64,000 nucleotides of DNA, taken from Pseudogemmobacter sp044142105. Lineage in GTDB: Bacteria > Pseudomonadota > Alphaproteobacteria > Rhodobacterales > Rhodobacteraceae. Shown in pieces: positions 24,920 to 33,410 of the stretch; the first letter of the stretch is position 1; the number at the start of each line of letters is the position of its first letter. The notes beneath the pieces were generated by a model. The model did no database searches and was not told the DNA's origin. It was given only the letters and a program-made list of their open reading frames with translations. The stretch lies in assembly GCF_044142105.1 (NCBI RefSeq), contig NZ_JBGTYM010000003.1, forward strand, positions 62,001-126,000. Reading direction: 5' to 3'. Both the position numbers and the translations under genes were made by a program.

Positions 24920-25659
24920 CCGCCCTGCTGGAAGTTTCGGGGGTCACCGTCAGCTTCGACGGCTTCCGCGCGATCAACAACCTGACCTTCGCCATCGGTT
25001 CGGCCGAGCTCCGCGCCATCATCGGACCGAACGGGGCGGGCAAAAGCACCTTCATGGACATCGTCACTGGCAAGACCCGCCCCGACAGCGGGACGGTGAC
25101 CTTCGGCGAGCGGTCCCTTTCGCTCCTCAGGCTCTCCGAAGCCCAGATCGCCCGTGCCGGGATCGGACGCAAGTTCCAGCGCCCAACGGTCTTTGAGGAC
25201 CAGACGGTTCAGGAGAACCTCACCCTCGCCCTCCGGGCCGCCCGCACCCCCTGGGCCGTCCTTGCCTGGCGCAAGACCGCCCAGGACGAAGACCGTATCC
25301 AGTCGCTCGCGGCTCAGGTCGGTCTTGACGACAGTCTTGCCAAGAAGGCGGGCATCCTCAGCCACGGCCAGAAACAGTGGCTGGAGATCGCGATGCTTCT
25401 GGCTCAGGAACCGAAGCTCCTTCTTGTCGACGAGCCCGCCGCCGGGATGACCATGGCCGAACGAGAAAAGACCACCGCGCTTCTGGTCGAGATCGCCCGC
25501 ACCCGCGCCGTAGTGGTGGTCGAGCATGACATGGACTTTGTCCGCCGTCTGAACTGCAAGGTCACCGTGCTTCACGAAGGCGCCGTGCTGGCCGAGGGAA
25601 GCCTGGATCACGTGACGAAGAACCAGGCGGTGATCGACGTCTATCTGGGGCGCGGATGA
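24916..25659 (+). CDS. urtD: Urea ABC transporter ATPase UrtD
   Basis: A 247-aa LivG-type ATPase: Walker A GPNGAGKST at about 37-45, signature LSHGQKQWLEI (the HGQ variant usual for UrtD), Walker B LLLVDEPAAGM, and switch VVVEHDMDFV. The GTG at 24916 has GAAGGAGG 8 bp upstream; the frame is open further 5' but that stretch overlaps urtC. It overlaps urtE by ATGA. Confidence 0.96.
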   Translation: MTALLEVSGVTVSFDGFRAINNLTFAIGSAELRAIIGPNGAGKSTFMDIVTGKTRPDSGTVTFGERSLSLLRLSEAQIARAGIGRKFQRPTVFEDQTVQENLTLALRAARTPWAVLAWRKTAQDEDRIQSLAAQVGLDDSLAKKAGILSHGQKQWLEIAMLLAQEPKLLLVDEPAAGMTMAEREKTTALLVEIARTRAVVVVEHDMDFVRRLNCKVTVLHEGAVLAEGSLDHVTKNQAVIDVYLGRG

Positions 25660-26354
25660 TGCTGACAACCCAAGGCCTGACGCTGCACTATGGCGGATCT
25701 CAAATCCTGCACGGCATCGATTTCGAAGCGAAAGCCGGTGAGGTCACCGTGATCATGGGAACAAACGGAGTGGGCAAGACCAGTTTCCTCAGGGCGCTGG
25801 CAGGCACGCATCCGCGATCGGGCGGCAGTCTGACGCTGGATGGCGCGAGCCTTGGCCGCCTGCCCGCGCATGAAATGGCGCGTCGTGGCCTTGCCGTTGT
25901 GCCCCAGGGGCGGATGATCTTCCCGCTCCTCACCGTGCGCGAGAACCTCGAGACCGGCTTCGCCCTTCTCCCCAGGACGCAGCACAAGGTGCCGGACGCG
26001 ATCTATGAACTCTTCCCCGTCCTGAAGGACATGACCCACCGCCGCGGCGGCGACCTCTCCGGCGGCCAGCAGCAGCAGTTGGCGATTGCCCGGGCGATGA
26101 TCATGCAGCCCAAGGTCCTGCTTCTGGACGAACCGACCGAGGGCATCCAACCCAACATCATCCAGCAGATCGGTCGCGTGATCACCTATCTGAAGGCGCA
26201 GGGAACGATGGCCATCGTCCTGGTCGAGCAGTATTTCGACTTCGCTCATGCGCTGGCCGATCAGATCTACATCTTTCGGCGAGGGGCAGTATCAGCTCAA
26301 GGTCGGGCCGACAGCTTCGACCGAGCCACTCTCTACGAGGAAGTGGCGGTCTGA
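25656..26354 (+). CDS. urtE: Urea ABC transporter ATPase UrtE
   Basis: A 232-aa LivF-type ATPase: Walker A GTNGVGKTS, VVPQGRMIFPLLTV, signature LSGGQQQQLAIARA, Walker B LLLDEPTEGIQPNI, switch LVEQYFDFA. Either of two consecutive ATG codons at 25656/25659 may be used. The last 25 residues (RRGAVSAQGRADSF onward) fit the family loosely. It ends the urtABCDE operon; the region after it is unexplained. Confidence 0.95.
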   Translation: MMLTTQGLTLHYGGSQILHGIDFEAKAGEVTVIMGTNGVGKTSFLRALAGTHPRSGGSLTLDGASLGRLPAHEMARRGLAVVPQGRMIFPLLTVRENLETGFALLPRTQHKVPDAIYELFPVLKDMTHRRGGDLSGGQQQQLAIARAMIMQPKVLLLDEPTEGIQPNIIQQIGRVITYLKAQGTMAIVLVEQYFDFAHALADQIYIFRRGAVSAQGRADSFDRATLYEEVAV

Positions 26355-26609
26355 CCTCAGGCGCGCGCTGCCAAGTTGTGCAGCCTTGGCGGCGAGATGT
26401 GCTGAATGCCGTTGCCCGGGCAAGAGATCGTTCTCGGCAGCAATGTCGCGCGCGCAAAGCGCATCGACCACGGTACGACCCGCCTGATGCAGCGGGGGCG
26501 CGACACCCCGGCACCCGGCGAGGAAAATGATCTCGACAATATCGAAGGGCACATCCTCGGCAGGTCGAAGCGGCGGCCTCCCAGTGGCCGGCCATCCGGG
26601 GTTCCCTGC

Positions 26610-27746
26610 CTAGGCGGCACAAAGATCGCGGCCCTGATCGAGAAAGGCCTCGATCCGCTCGCGCCAAGGGGCGATGTCGATCCCCTGCCCGGCAAGCCAG
26701 GCATCATCGTAATAGGTGCCCGAATAGCGATCGCCACTGTCGCAGATCAATGAGACCAGCGCGCCCGTCCGCCCCTCGCGCAGCATTTGCGCGGCGATCA
26801 GCAGAAGACCGAAGAAATTGGTGCCGGTCGATCCGCCGACCCGTCGGAACAGCCGCTCCGACAGAACCCGCGCCGCCGCGATCGAGGCCGCGTCAGGCAC
26901 CTGGATCATATGGTCGATCACCCCGGGAATGAACGAAGGCTCCACCCTTGGCCGCCCGATCCCCTCGATCCGGCTGCCGGGCGTGGTCACCGTCATGTCG
27001 CCGGATTTCCAAGCAGGATAGAAGGCCGAACCTTCGACATCGACGACGCAAAGCCGGGTCGTGAGGTTGCGATAGCGGATGAAGCGGCCGATCGTGGCCG
27101 AGGTGCCGCCGGTGCCCGCGCTCATCACCAGCCATTCTGGAACCGGATCGGCCTCGGCCTGCATCTGGTCGAAGATGCTCTGGGCGATGTTGTTGTTGCC
27201 GCGCCAGTCGGTGGCGCGCTCGGCATAGGTGAACTGGTCAAGGTAGTGGCCACCGGTCTCCGCCGCCAGCCTTTCGGCCACGGCATAGACCTCGGCCGCA
27301 TGATCGACGAAATGGCAGGTCCCGCCGAATTGACGGATCGCCGCGATCTTGCTGTCCGAGGTGCTGCGCGGCATGACCGCGATGAAGGGCAGGTTCAGAA
27401 GATGCGCGAAATAGGCCTCTGACACCGCTGTCGATCCCGAAGAGGCCTCGACCAGCGTGGTGCCGGGGCATATGCGACCGTTGCAGATGCCATAAAGGAA
27501 CAGCGAACGCGCCAGCCGGTGCTTCAGGCTGCCGGTGGGATGCGTGCTTTCATCCTTGAGATAGATCGAGATTCCAGGCAGGCCCTTGAAGACCGGCTTG
27601 ATCAGATGGGTGTCGGCCGAACGGCGCGCATCACCCAGCAGCAGCTCGATCGCCTGCCGCGACCAGTCGCGGTCGGGATCGGGGCCAGAGGGAAGCCGGT
27701 CGGACAGGCAGGAATGGCTGCAATCGGTGGGGGCGGCGCCACGCAT
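26610..27746 (-). CDS. cds1: Cds1-type L-cysteine desulfhydrase (PLP-dependent cysteine synthase family)
   Basis: A 378-aa fold-type II PLP enzyme. SADTHLIKPVFKGLPGISIY and LKDESTHPTGSLKHRLARSL match Cds1-type cysteine desulfhydrases; Lys75 in TGSLKH is the PLP lysine, and SSGSTAVSEAYFA and MSAGTGGTSATIGRF bind the cofactor phosphate. Known members release H2S from cysteine with 2-aminoacrylate as intermediate. The ATG at 27746 overlaps the ridA stop (TGATG), so the enzyme and RidA are translationally coupled. Cysteine synthase activity remains possible. Confidence 0.85.
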   Translation of the reverse strand: MRGAAPTDCSHSCLSDRLPSGPDPDRDWSRQAIELLLGDARRSADTHLIKPVFKGLPGISIYLKDESTHPTGSLKHRLARSLFLYGICNGRICPGTTLVEASSGSTAVSEAYFAHLLNLPFIAVMPRSTSDSKIAAIRQFGGTCHFVDHAAEVYAVAERLAAETGGHYLDQFTYAERATDWRGNNNIAQSIFDQMQAEADPVPEWLVMSAGTGGTSATIGRFIRYRNLTTRLCVVDVEGSAFYPAWKSGDMTVTTPGSRIEGIGRPRVEPSFIPGVIDHMIQVPDAASIAAARVLSERLFRRVGGSTGTNFFGLLLIAAQMLREGRTGALVSLICDSGDRYSGTYYDDAWLAGQGIDIAPWRERIEAFLDQGRDLCAA

Positions 27747-28132
27747 CAGCGGGTTCCGGCAAGGGCGATGATCGCATCGACCTCGATCTGCGCGCCCTTG
27801 GGCAGGGCAGAGACTTCGAATGTCGCGCGCGCGGGATAGGGGGCGGAAAACGCCTCGGCATAAGCCGCATTGATCTCGGCAAAACGCGAAAGATCGCGGA
27901 CCAGAACGGTCGTCTTGACCGTGCGAGACAGATGCGTGCCCGCAGCCTCGGCGATCACGGCGATGTTCTGCAGGCATTGCCGCATCTGCTGGACCGGATC
28001 GTCCGAGGGGAAGGCCCCGGTGGCGGGATCAATCGGCAGTTGTCCCGAGACGAACAGGAATCCGCCCGAGGCGATGGCCTGCGAATAGGGACCGATGGCG
28101 GCAGGGGCGGCGGCAGAGGTGATCGGAAGCAT
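27746..28132 (-). CDS. ridA: RidA/YjgF-family enamine/imine deaminase
   Basis: A 128-aa trimeric cytosolic protein. SGQLPIDPATG and the catalytic arginine Arg102 (PARATFEVSALPKGAQIEVD) are present. RidA hydrolyses reactive enamines such as 2-aminoacrylate to keto acid and ammonia. Its partner gene encodes a cysteine desulfhydrase, an enzyme class that makes this intermediate, so a dedicated detoxifying pair is likely. A terminator-like hairpin separates it from the upstream TctA gene. Confidence 0.93.
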   Translation of the reverse strand: MLPITSAAAPAAIGPYSQAIASGGFLFVSGQLPIDPATGAFPSDDPVQQMRQCLQNIAVIAEAAGTHLSRTVKTTVLVRDLSRFAEINAAYAEAFSAPYPARATFEVSALPKGAQIEVDAIIALAGTR

Positions 28133-28173
28133 GGGTCAGTCCTTAGGGCGCAAGTAGGCTGCGCTGGGAAAAG

Positions 28174-28200
28174 GGACGGGCCGCGGGGTGCGGCCCGTCC
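28174..28200 (-). terminator. Terminator-like hairpin between tctA and ridA
   Basis: GGACGGGCCGC (28174-28184) and GCGGCCCGTCC (28190-28200) form a perfect 11-bp GC-rich stem with a 5-base loop. Read on the minus strand the stem is followed by CTTTTCCC, a short T-rich stretch. It would end or attenuate the TTT transcript before ridA, allowing lower or separate expression of ridA-cds1. Confidence 0.65.
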
Positions 28201-28206
28201 GCAGGG

Positions 28207-29712
28207 TCAAGGCGCGGCGGCGGCACGTTTGCGGCGCAGCTTCCACATACCCCAAAGTGGCACGGTCAGCACGAAAAGCGTCAGCCCGACCACGATGATC
28301 GACATCGGCGAGGCGATCAGCGCCAGCGGATGACCGCCCGCGATGGTCAGGGCCAGGGAAAGCTGGCTTTCCGCGATCGGTCCCAGGATCGCGCCCAGGA
28401 TGACCGGCGCCGAGGGATAGTCCAGCCGCTCCATCGCATAGGCGATCACGCCCACGCCGAAGAGCAGATAGAGGTCGAACATGGCATTGTTGACGGCATA
28501 GACCCCGATCGCGACGAACAGCAGGATCAGGGGCGCCAGCACGACATGCGGCAGACGCAGGGCCTGGCCGAAGATCCGCGTCGCCGCAAGCCCGCCCACC
28601 AAGATCAGAAGGAAGGCCGACAGCAGCATCTGCAGCATGAAGCCATAGACCACATCGGGATGATCCGCGAAGAGCTGCGGTCCCGGGCGCAGCCCGTGCA
28701 CCAGCAGCCCGCCCAGGATCACCGCGGCGACACCCGAGCCAGGAATGCCCAGCGACAGGGCCGGGATCATCGAGGCCGCATTGTCGGCCCCGTTGCCGGT
28801 TTCCGAGGCCGCGACCCCTTCGGGATTGCCCTTGCCGAAGCTGGAGGGATCCTTCGACCGGTTGCGGGCATCGTTATAGGCCAGATAGCAGGACATCGAT
28901 CCGCCAGCGCCGGGCAGGATGCCGATGATGATGCCGATCACCGAAGAGCGCATCCAGATCGGCAGGAAACGCCGCCATTCGCGCAGGACCGAGCCTTGCC
29001 GCCGCAGCTTCAGCATCTCTTTCGGCATGCCTTCCTTGCCGGCGCTTTCCATCATGCGGATGACGGGCGGCACCGCAAACAGCGCGGTCAGCAGCACGAC
29101 GATATCCATGCCCTCGGCCATTTCCAGCAGGCCGAATGTATAACGCTCGGTCCCGGTCGCCAGATCCGTGCCGATGCTGCCGACCAGAAGCCCGATGACA
29201 GCCGCAATCAGGCCTTTCAGGAAATCCTCGCCCAGCAGCGAAGCCACGGTCGCCAGGCCCAGAAGCGCCACCCAGAAATATTCCGCCGGGCCGAACATCA
29301 GGCTGACCTTGACCAGCCAGGGCGCGAGCACGATCAGCGAGCCCGCCGAGAGAACCGAACCGATGACACCGGAGACCACGGCCACCTGCAAGGCATAGGC
29401 CGCGCGGCCCTGCTTGGTCATCTCATGACCGTCAAGCAGCGTCGCGACCGAGGCGGCGGTGCCGGGCACCCGCAGCAGGATGGCCGGGATGGCCCCGCCA
29501 TAGCTGCCGCCATTATACATGCCCGCCATCATGCCCAGGGCGAAAAGCGGGTCCATGCCGAAGGTCAGGGGGATCAGGACGGCCAGGCCCGTGGTGACCG
29601 AAAGTCCAGGCAGGGCGCCGACCAGAAGCCCCGCGACAGTGCCCAGGATCACGGCGAACAGGTTGGCCGGGTCAAAGACATGTGGAAGCGCGTTGAGAAG
29701 GGCTTCGATCAT
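28207..29712 (-). CDS. tctA: Tripartite tricarboxylate transporter, large permease TctA
   Basis: A 501-aa inner-membrane protein with about twelve hydrophobic segments. ALPGLSVTTGLAVLIPLTFG and MYNGGSYGGAIPAILLRVPG are the first TctA repeat; GILPGAGGSMSCYLAYNDA and ALSLGIPGSGVAAVILGGLL are the second. It drives secondary uptake of a carboxylate delivered by TctC. It overlaps tctB by 4 bp. The ligand is unknown; the neighbouring desulfhydrase hints at a sulfur- or amino-containing acid. Confidence 0.95.
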   Translation of the reverse strand: MIEALLNALPHVFDPANLFAVILGTVAGLLVGALPGLSVTTGLAVLIPLTFGMDPLFALGMMAGMYNGGSYGGAIPAILLRVPGTAASVATLLDGHEMTKQGRAAYALQVAVVSGVIGSVLSAGSLIVLAPWLVKVSLMFGPAEYFWVALLGLATVASLLGEDFLKGLIAAVIGLLVGSIGTDLATGTERYTFGLLEMAEGMDIVVLLTALFAVPPVIRMMESAGKEGMPKEMLKLRRQGSVLREWRRFLPIWMRSSVIGIIIGILPGAGGSMSCYLAYNDARNRSKDPSSFGKGNPEGVAASETGNGADNAASMIPALSLGIPGSGVAAVILGGLLVHGLRPGPQLFADHPDVVYGFMLQMLLSAFLLILVGGLAATRIFGQALRLPHVVLAPLILLFVAIGVYAVNNAMFDLYLLFGVGVIAYAMERLDYPSAPVILGAILGPIAESQLSLALTIAGGHPLALIASPMSIIVVGLTLFVLTVPLWGMWKLRRKRAAAAP

Positions 29713-30182
29713 CGCAGCACCCTCAGCAGCGGGTCAAGAACATCGGGCGGCAGCGGGCGCTGCAACAGCACGACGAAGACGACCAGAATGAAAATCACTG
29801 TGCCGATCGTGGTCAGGATCGGCAGCCGCAGGTTGCGCAACCCAAGAAGCAGCGGCACGGCGATGCCCAGGATCAGGCTGGGGATCAGAAAGCCCAGAAG
29901 GCCGATCCCGATCAGGTAAAGCGCCAGCGCGCCAAAGCCCAGAAGGGCGCGCAGACCATGTTCGAAGAAAGGGGCCTTATCATCCGCGCGTGTGCCTGCC
30001 AGCGTGCGCAGGATGACAAGGATTCCCCCGATGCCCAGCAGGACGGCCAGAACCTTGGGATAGGTGCCGGCCGCACCCGGGTAATCGGCCGCGCGGTGGA
30101 CGGCCAGGCCCGCGACGGCGACAAGCACCGCCGCAAAGCCCAGTTCCCCCTGGCGCCGGGTCAAAGGGCCGCTCAACGCCAC
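29709..30182 (-). CDS. tctB: Tripartite tricarboxylate transporter, small permease TctB
   Basis: A 157-aa membrane protein with four hydrophobic segments, the normal TctB size and layout; YPGAAGTYPKVLAVLLGIGG is the family's PG-rich first loop. The GTG at 30182 overlaps the tctC stop by 10 bp. TctB stabilises or couples TctA in the membrane. Confidence 0.9.
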   Translation of the reverse strand: MALSGPLTRRQGELGFAAVLVAVAGLAVHRAADYPGAAGTYPKVLAVLLGIGGILVILRTLAGTRADDKAPFFEHGLRALLGFGALALYLIGIGLLGFLIPSLILGIAVPLLLGLRNLRLPILTTIGTVIFILVVFVVLLQRPLPPDVLDPLLRVLR

Positions 30183-31132
30183 GGCGTCACCTTCCAGGTC
30201 TCGGCCAGCTCTGTCGCGATCAGGTCGATCAGCGCGCGGTAATCGGCGGCGCTCAGATAGGCCAGCGGGATTTCGGCCTCTTGCGCGGTCTTAAGATATT
30301 CCGGGTCTTCCATCGCCGCCTTCAGCGCGTTCTGAAGCTTCTCGACGATCTCGGGCGACATCCCCGCCGGGGCGGCCAGACCGCGCGACGCGGTGACGGT
30401 GAGGTCAAAGCCCTGTTCCTTGAAGGTGGGGGCGTCGGACAGATAGGCCGAACGGTCCGCCGACATCACCCCCAGCACCCGGATGTCGCCGCTGCGGATC
30501 AGCGGCAGCACCTCGGACAGGTTCATCGTCGCCACGGGGACATGACCGCCCAGCAGCGCCTGACGCACCGGCGCGGTCGAGCCGAAAAAGGCCGGGGTGA
30601 AGGTCGCGCCCGAGATCCGGTTCAATTGCAGGATGCCGATATGTTCCGACGATCCCGCCGCGCCCGACGTGCCGACGACCAGGGCGCCCGGCGCCGCTTT
30701 CGAAGCCTCGATCACCTCGGCCAGCGTCTGGTAGGGGCTGTCCTTGCTGACGACAAGGATGCCCGGATCCAGCACGATGTTGCCGATGGTCTGGAAGCTG
30801 TCCATCGTGTATTTCGCCTTGCCCTCGACGGCCAGCGCGACGAAGGAGGGCGGGTTGATCATGCCGATCGTATAGCCATCCGGTGCGGCATTGGCCAATT
30901 CGGTCCAGCCGATCTCGCCACCGGCACCGGGCTTGTTGATGACGGCGATCGAGGCGCCGTCGCCCAGGTGCTTTTCCATGAAGATGGCGATCGAGCGCGC
31001 GGCCACATCGGTGCCGCCGCCCGGCGCGAAGGCGACGATCAGTTCGATCGGCTTTTCAGGATACTCGGCCAAGGCGGGCTGCCCCAGCACGGCCGCAAGC
31101 GCGGCTCCCATCAGGAATTTCGGGATTGTCAT
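30173..31132 (-). CDS. tctC: Tripartite tricarboxylate transporter, substrate-binding protein TctC
   Basis: A 319-aa periplasmic Bug-family receptor. A signal peptide ends near residue 22 (ALAEYPEKPIELIVAF). AFAPGGGTDVAARSIA and INKPGAGGEIGWTELANAAPDGYTIGM (the core NKPGAGG and PDGYT) are the two ligand-carboxylate loops of the family. It is the first gene of the tctCBA operon. Unlike the ABC importers here, no hairpin separates it from the permease gene. Confidence 0.94.
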   Translation of the reverse strand: MTIPKFLMGAALAAVLGQPALAEYPEKPIELIVAFAPGGGTDVAARSIAIFMEKHLGDGASIAVINKPGAGGEIGWTELANAAPDGYTIGMINPPSFVALAVEGKAKYTMDSFQTIGNIVLDPGILVVSKDSPYQTLAEVIEASKAAPGALVVGTSGAAGSSEHIGILQLNRISGATFTPAFFGSTAPVRQALLGGHVPVATMNLSEVLPLIRSGDIRVLGVMSADRSAYLSDAPTFKEQGFDLTVTASRGLAAPAGMSPEIVEKLQNALKAAMEDPEYLKTAQEAEIPLAYLSAADYRALIDLIATELAETWKVTPWR

Positions 31133-31233
31133 CGGGTTCTCTCACTGTTGATCTGGATCGGGGTTCGGTATTGGCCTGGCCCGAAAGCCATCCGTGATCG
31201 TTGGGCGTCACAGTAGAAGGCAGAAAGCGGGGG
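31133..31233 (-). promoter_or_regulatory. Probable promoter region of the tctCBA-ridA-cds1 operon
   Basis: This 101-bp gap lies between the stop of the URO-D-type gene and the tctC start, both on the minus strand. It should hold the tctC promoter; no clear -35/-10 pair, operator or terminator was recognised. Confidence 0.3.
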
Positions 31234-32283
31234 TCATGCCGCCGCCTCAGGGACCGGATCGTTCGCGGCCGCGACTGCGGCAGCGATCGCCTCGGCCGAG
31301 GTAAGGCCGCGCAGGAACTGGCAAAAGGCGGTCAGAGTATCGTCCGAAAAGCCGGCGCGAATGGCGCAGCTCGGCGCCAGGATCACGTCGCCAAAGCCCT
31401 TTGCCCCGGACAGGACGCGCAGGGCCTGACGGCGCAGCGCGGGCAGATCGTTGCGGGTGAAGGCCCAGCGGTCAATGCCGCCCACAATGCATTTGCCGGT
31501 GCTGAAACGGCCGGCCAGCGCGCTTGGCAGGGTTTCATTGTCATGCCAGTTCAGCGCATGGACCGGATAGTCCGACAATTCCCGAAACCGGATGCGCTCG
31601 CCATGGACATGCAGCAGGTTGAAACCGCCAGCCTGCGCGCCCAGCAGCGCCTCAATGTCATAGGGCGCGACGAATTCGCTGAAATCGTCATAGGACAGCA
31701 GATGGCGGCCGGTGTCCTGATGGGCAAAGAACACTCCGCTTGCCCCGGCCTCGATCGCGGCGCGTGCCAGATCCGCGGTTCCGCGGGCCAGCCTGCCCAG
31801 GGCCTCGTGCAACGTCTGGGTTCCCGCCCGAGCGGCAATCTGGTCATGCACCCGGCCACGGCTCAACTTCGAAGCCAGGGTCATCGGGCTGAACAGGGTG
31901 AACAGGATCGGCACCTCGGGCAAGGCCGCCCGCACCAGCCGCAAGGCCCGCAATTCGCGCGCCAGCGCGCCGCGGGTTGGATCCGGCTCGGGCAGGCGTG
32001 CCCAGGCGTCGGCCGCGACATAGGGGGTCTTGCTCAGCTTCGCGACACCGCCCTCGGATACGGCCGAGGTGTCGATCTCGACGCCAAGATCCTCGACGGC
32101 GAACATGCCGTTCGGTGCGGTCTTGACGAAAGCCATGTCAAAGCGGTGCTGGAAGTCGATGGTCGCGGCCGCCAGACGGTCGGCATCGTGATCGTCGTCA
32201 GGAAAATGGCTCCAGAAGGAAAACAGCGGCGCGCCACCCGTCCTCGTGCCAAACACCCGGCGGATATCGTCGCTGTACTGCAT
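31234..32283 (-). CDS. URO-D superfamily protein (MtaA/methyltransferase-like)
   Basis: A 349-aa TIM-barrel protein of the uroporphyrinogen decarboxylase superfamily. Supporting blocks are DFQHRFDMAFVKTAPNGMF, LLHVHGERIRF, KCIVGGIDRW and the C-terminal GDVILAPSCAIRAGFSDDTL. The ATG at 32283 is chosen because AGAGGGAAGG lies 7-16 bp upstream, on the minus strand. It is not a haem hemE: it stands alone, divergent from a LysR gene. Members outside hemE are corrinoid-linked methyltransferases or decarboxylases acting on C1 or aromatic substrates. Specific function not readable. Confidence 0.75.
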   Translation of the reverse strand: MQYSDDIRRVFGTRTGGAPLFSFWSHFPDDDHDADRLAAATIDFQHRFDMAFVKTAPNGMFAVEDLGVEIDTSAVSEGGVAKLSKTPYVAADAWARLPEPDPTRGALARELRALRLVRAALPEVPILFTLFSPMTLASKLSRGRVHDQIAARAGTQTLHEALGRLARGTADLARAAIEAGASGVFFAHQDTGRHLLSYDDFSEFVAPYDIEALLGAQAGGFNLLHVHGERIRFRELSDYPVHALNWHDNETLPSALAGRFSTGKCIVGGIDRWAFTRNDLPALRRQALRVLSGAKGFGDVILAPSCAIRAGFSDDTLTAFCQFLRGLTSAEAIAAAVAAANDPVPEAAA

Positions 32284-32422
32284 TCCCACGCCTTCCCTCT
32301 TTCTGGCCCTCGCGACGGCGGGGTCCTTGCTGCGGTGAGGAATAGGTGACAAAAGGTCATAGCAAAAATATTAGTTTGCGATATGATCCATCGCGATTTG
32401 CGATACCAGGATCAGGATCTCC
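32284..32422. promoter_or_regulatory. Divergent promoter with direct-repeat operator
   Basis: The region between the URO-D-type gene and the LysR gene contains TTTGCGATA twice (32375-32383 and 32397-32405), 22 bp apart, which places both copies on the same face of the helix. ATCGCGAT (32390-32397) lies between them and an AT-rich stretch (AAAAATATTAG) precedes. This is a likely binding site for the LysR protein, which would autoregulate and control the divergent gene. Confidence 0.55.
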
Positions 32423-33355
32423 ATGCGTCTGGATCAATTGCGCTATTTCGTCGAGGCCGCCCGTCACGGCAGCATTTCCGCGGCGGCGCGGGCAGTCCAC
32501 TTGGCCCAGCCGGCCTTTTCCGCCCATATCCGGGCGCTGGAAGACTCGCTCGGGCAGCCTCTGTTCGAACGCAGTGCCAAGGGCGTGACCCTGACCGAGG
32601 CGGGCAAGCGCCTTCATGACGGCGCGCTATCTCTGTTCCGGCATGTCGAGCAGGTGCGCGAAGAAACCGTGCATGCCTCGGCCGGGCTTGCGGGCGAGGT
32701 GCGGGTGGTTCTGGCAGCGTCAGCCGCGGCCATTCTGGCCGGGCAGCTGTACTGGGCCGTCCGACGCGCGCATCCGCAGATCAGGTTGGTCATCCTCGAT
32801 CTGATGCGGGTGGAAAGCGACACGCTCGTCACCTCGCGCCAGGTGGATTTCGGGCTTTTGCCGAATGTCTCGACCCTGGTGGGCGCCGCATCCGAGCCGG
32901 TTCTGGCGCAGGATCTGTATCTGGTCGGGCGCCAGCGGCCGGTGGGCATGGGCGACGAGGTCGCATTCGCCGACCTGCACCGCTTTCCGCTGGTCATGGG
33001 CGGAAGGCGCAACCAGCTTCGCATCGAGATGGAGAATACGGCGGCGCGGATCGGGCAAAGGATCAATGTGGCGGTGGAGCAGGATTCCCTCTCGGTCTTC
33101 CGCAGCATCGTTCTTGCCGGGCCGGCCTATACGGTCGTGCCCTATTCAGCCTTCGCGATGGAAATTGAGGCCGGGCTGCTCAGCGCCACGCGGATCGTGC
33201 AGCCGGTGATCGAGCGGACCCTGTCCTTCGCCTGGCACGAATTCTCGGAACTGTCCCAATCGGCGCGGGCAGTGAAGGCGGTGTTCCGCGGTCAGGTGCA
33301 GGCGCTGGTGGACCAGAACGTCATGCGCGGGCGCATGCTGCCCGCGCCCGCGTGA
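32423..33355 (+). CDS. LysR-family transcriptional regulator
   Basis: A 310-aa regulator. The N-terminal helix-turn-helix is MRLDQLRYFVEAARHGSISA then AARAVHLAQPAFSAHIRALE with GQPLFERSAKGVTLTEAG; the C-terminal half (about 90-300) is the inducer-binding domain. It is divergent from the URO-D-type gene across a 139-bp promoter region and most likely controls it. The inducer is unknown. Confidence 0.93.
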   Translation: MRLDQLRYFVEAARHGSISAAARAVHLAQPAFSAHIRALEDSLGQPLFERSAKGVTLTEAGKRLHDGALSLFRHVEQVREETVHASAGLAGEVRVVLAASAAAILAGQLYWAVRRAHPQIRLVILDLMRVESDTLVTSRQVDFGLLPNVSTLVGAASEPVLAQDLYLVGRQRPVGMGDEVAFADLHRFPLVMGGRRNQLRIEMENTAARIGQRINVAVEQDSLSVFRSIVLAGPAYTVVPYSAFAMEIEAGLLSATRIVQPVIERTLSFAWHEFSELSQSARAVKAVFRGQVQALVDQNVMRGRMLPAPA

Positions 33356-33410
33356 TCTTCTGCCGCGCGGCCGGGTCATCCGAAGCTCGCACCCCGCCTG
33401 GCGCAACCCG

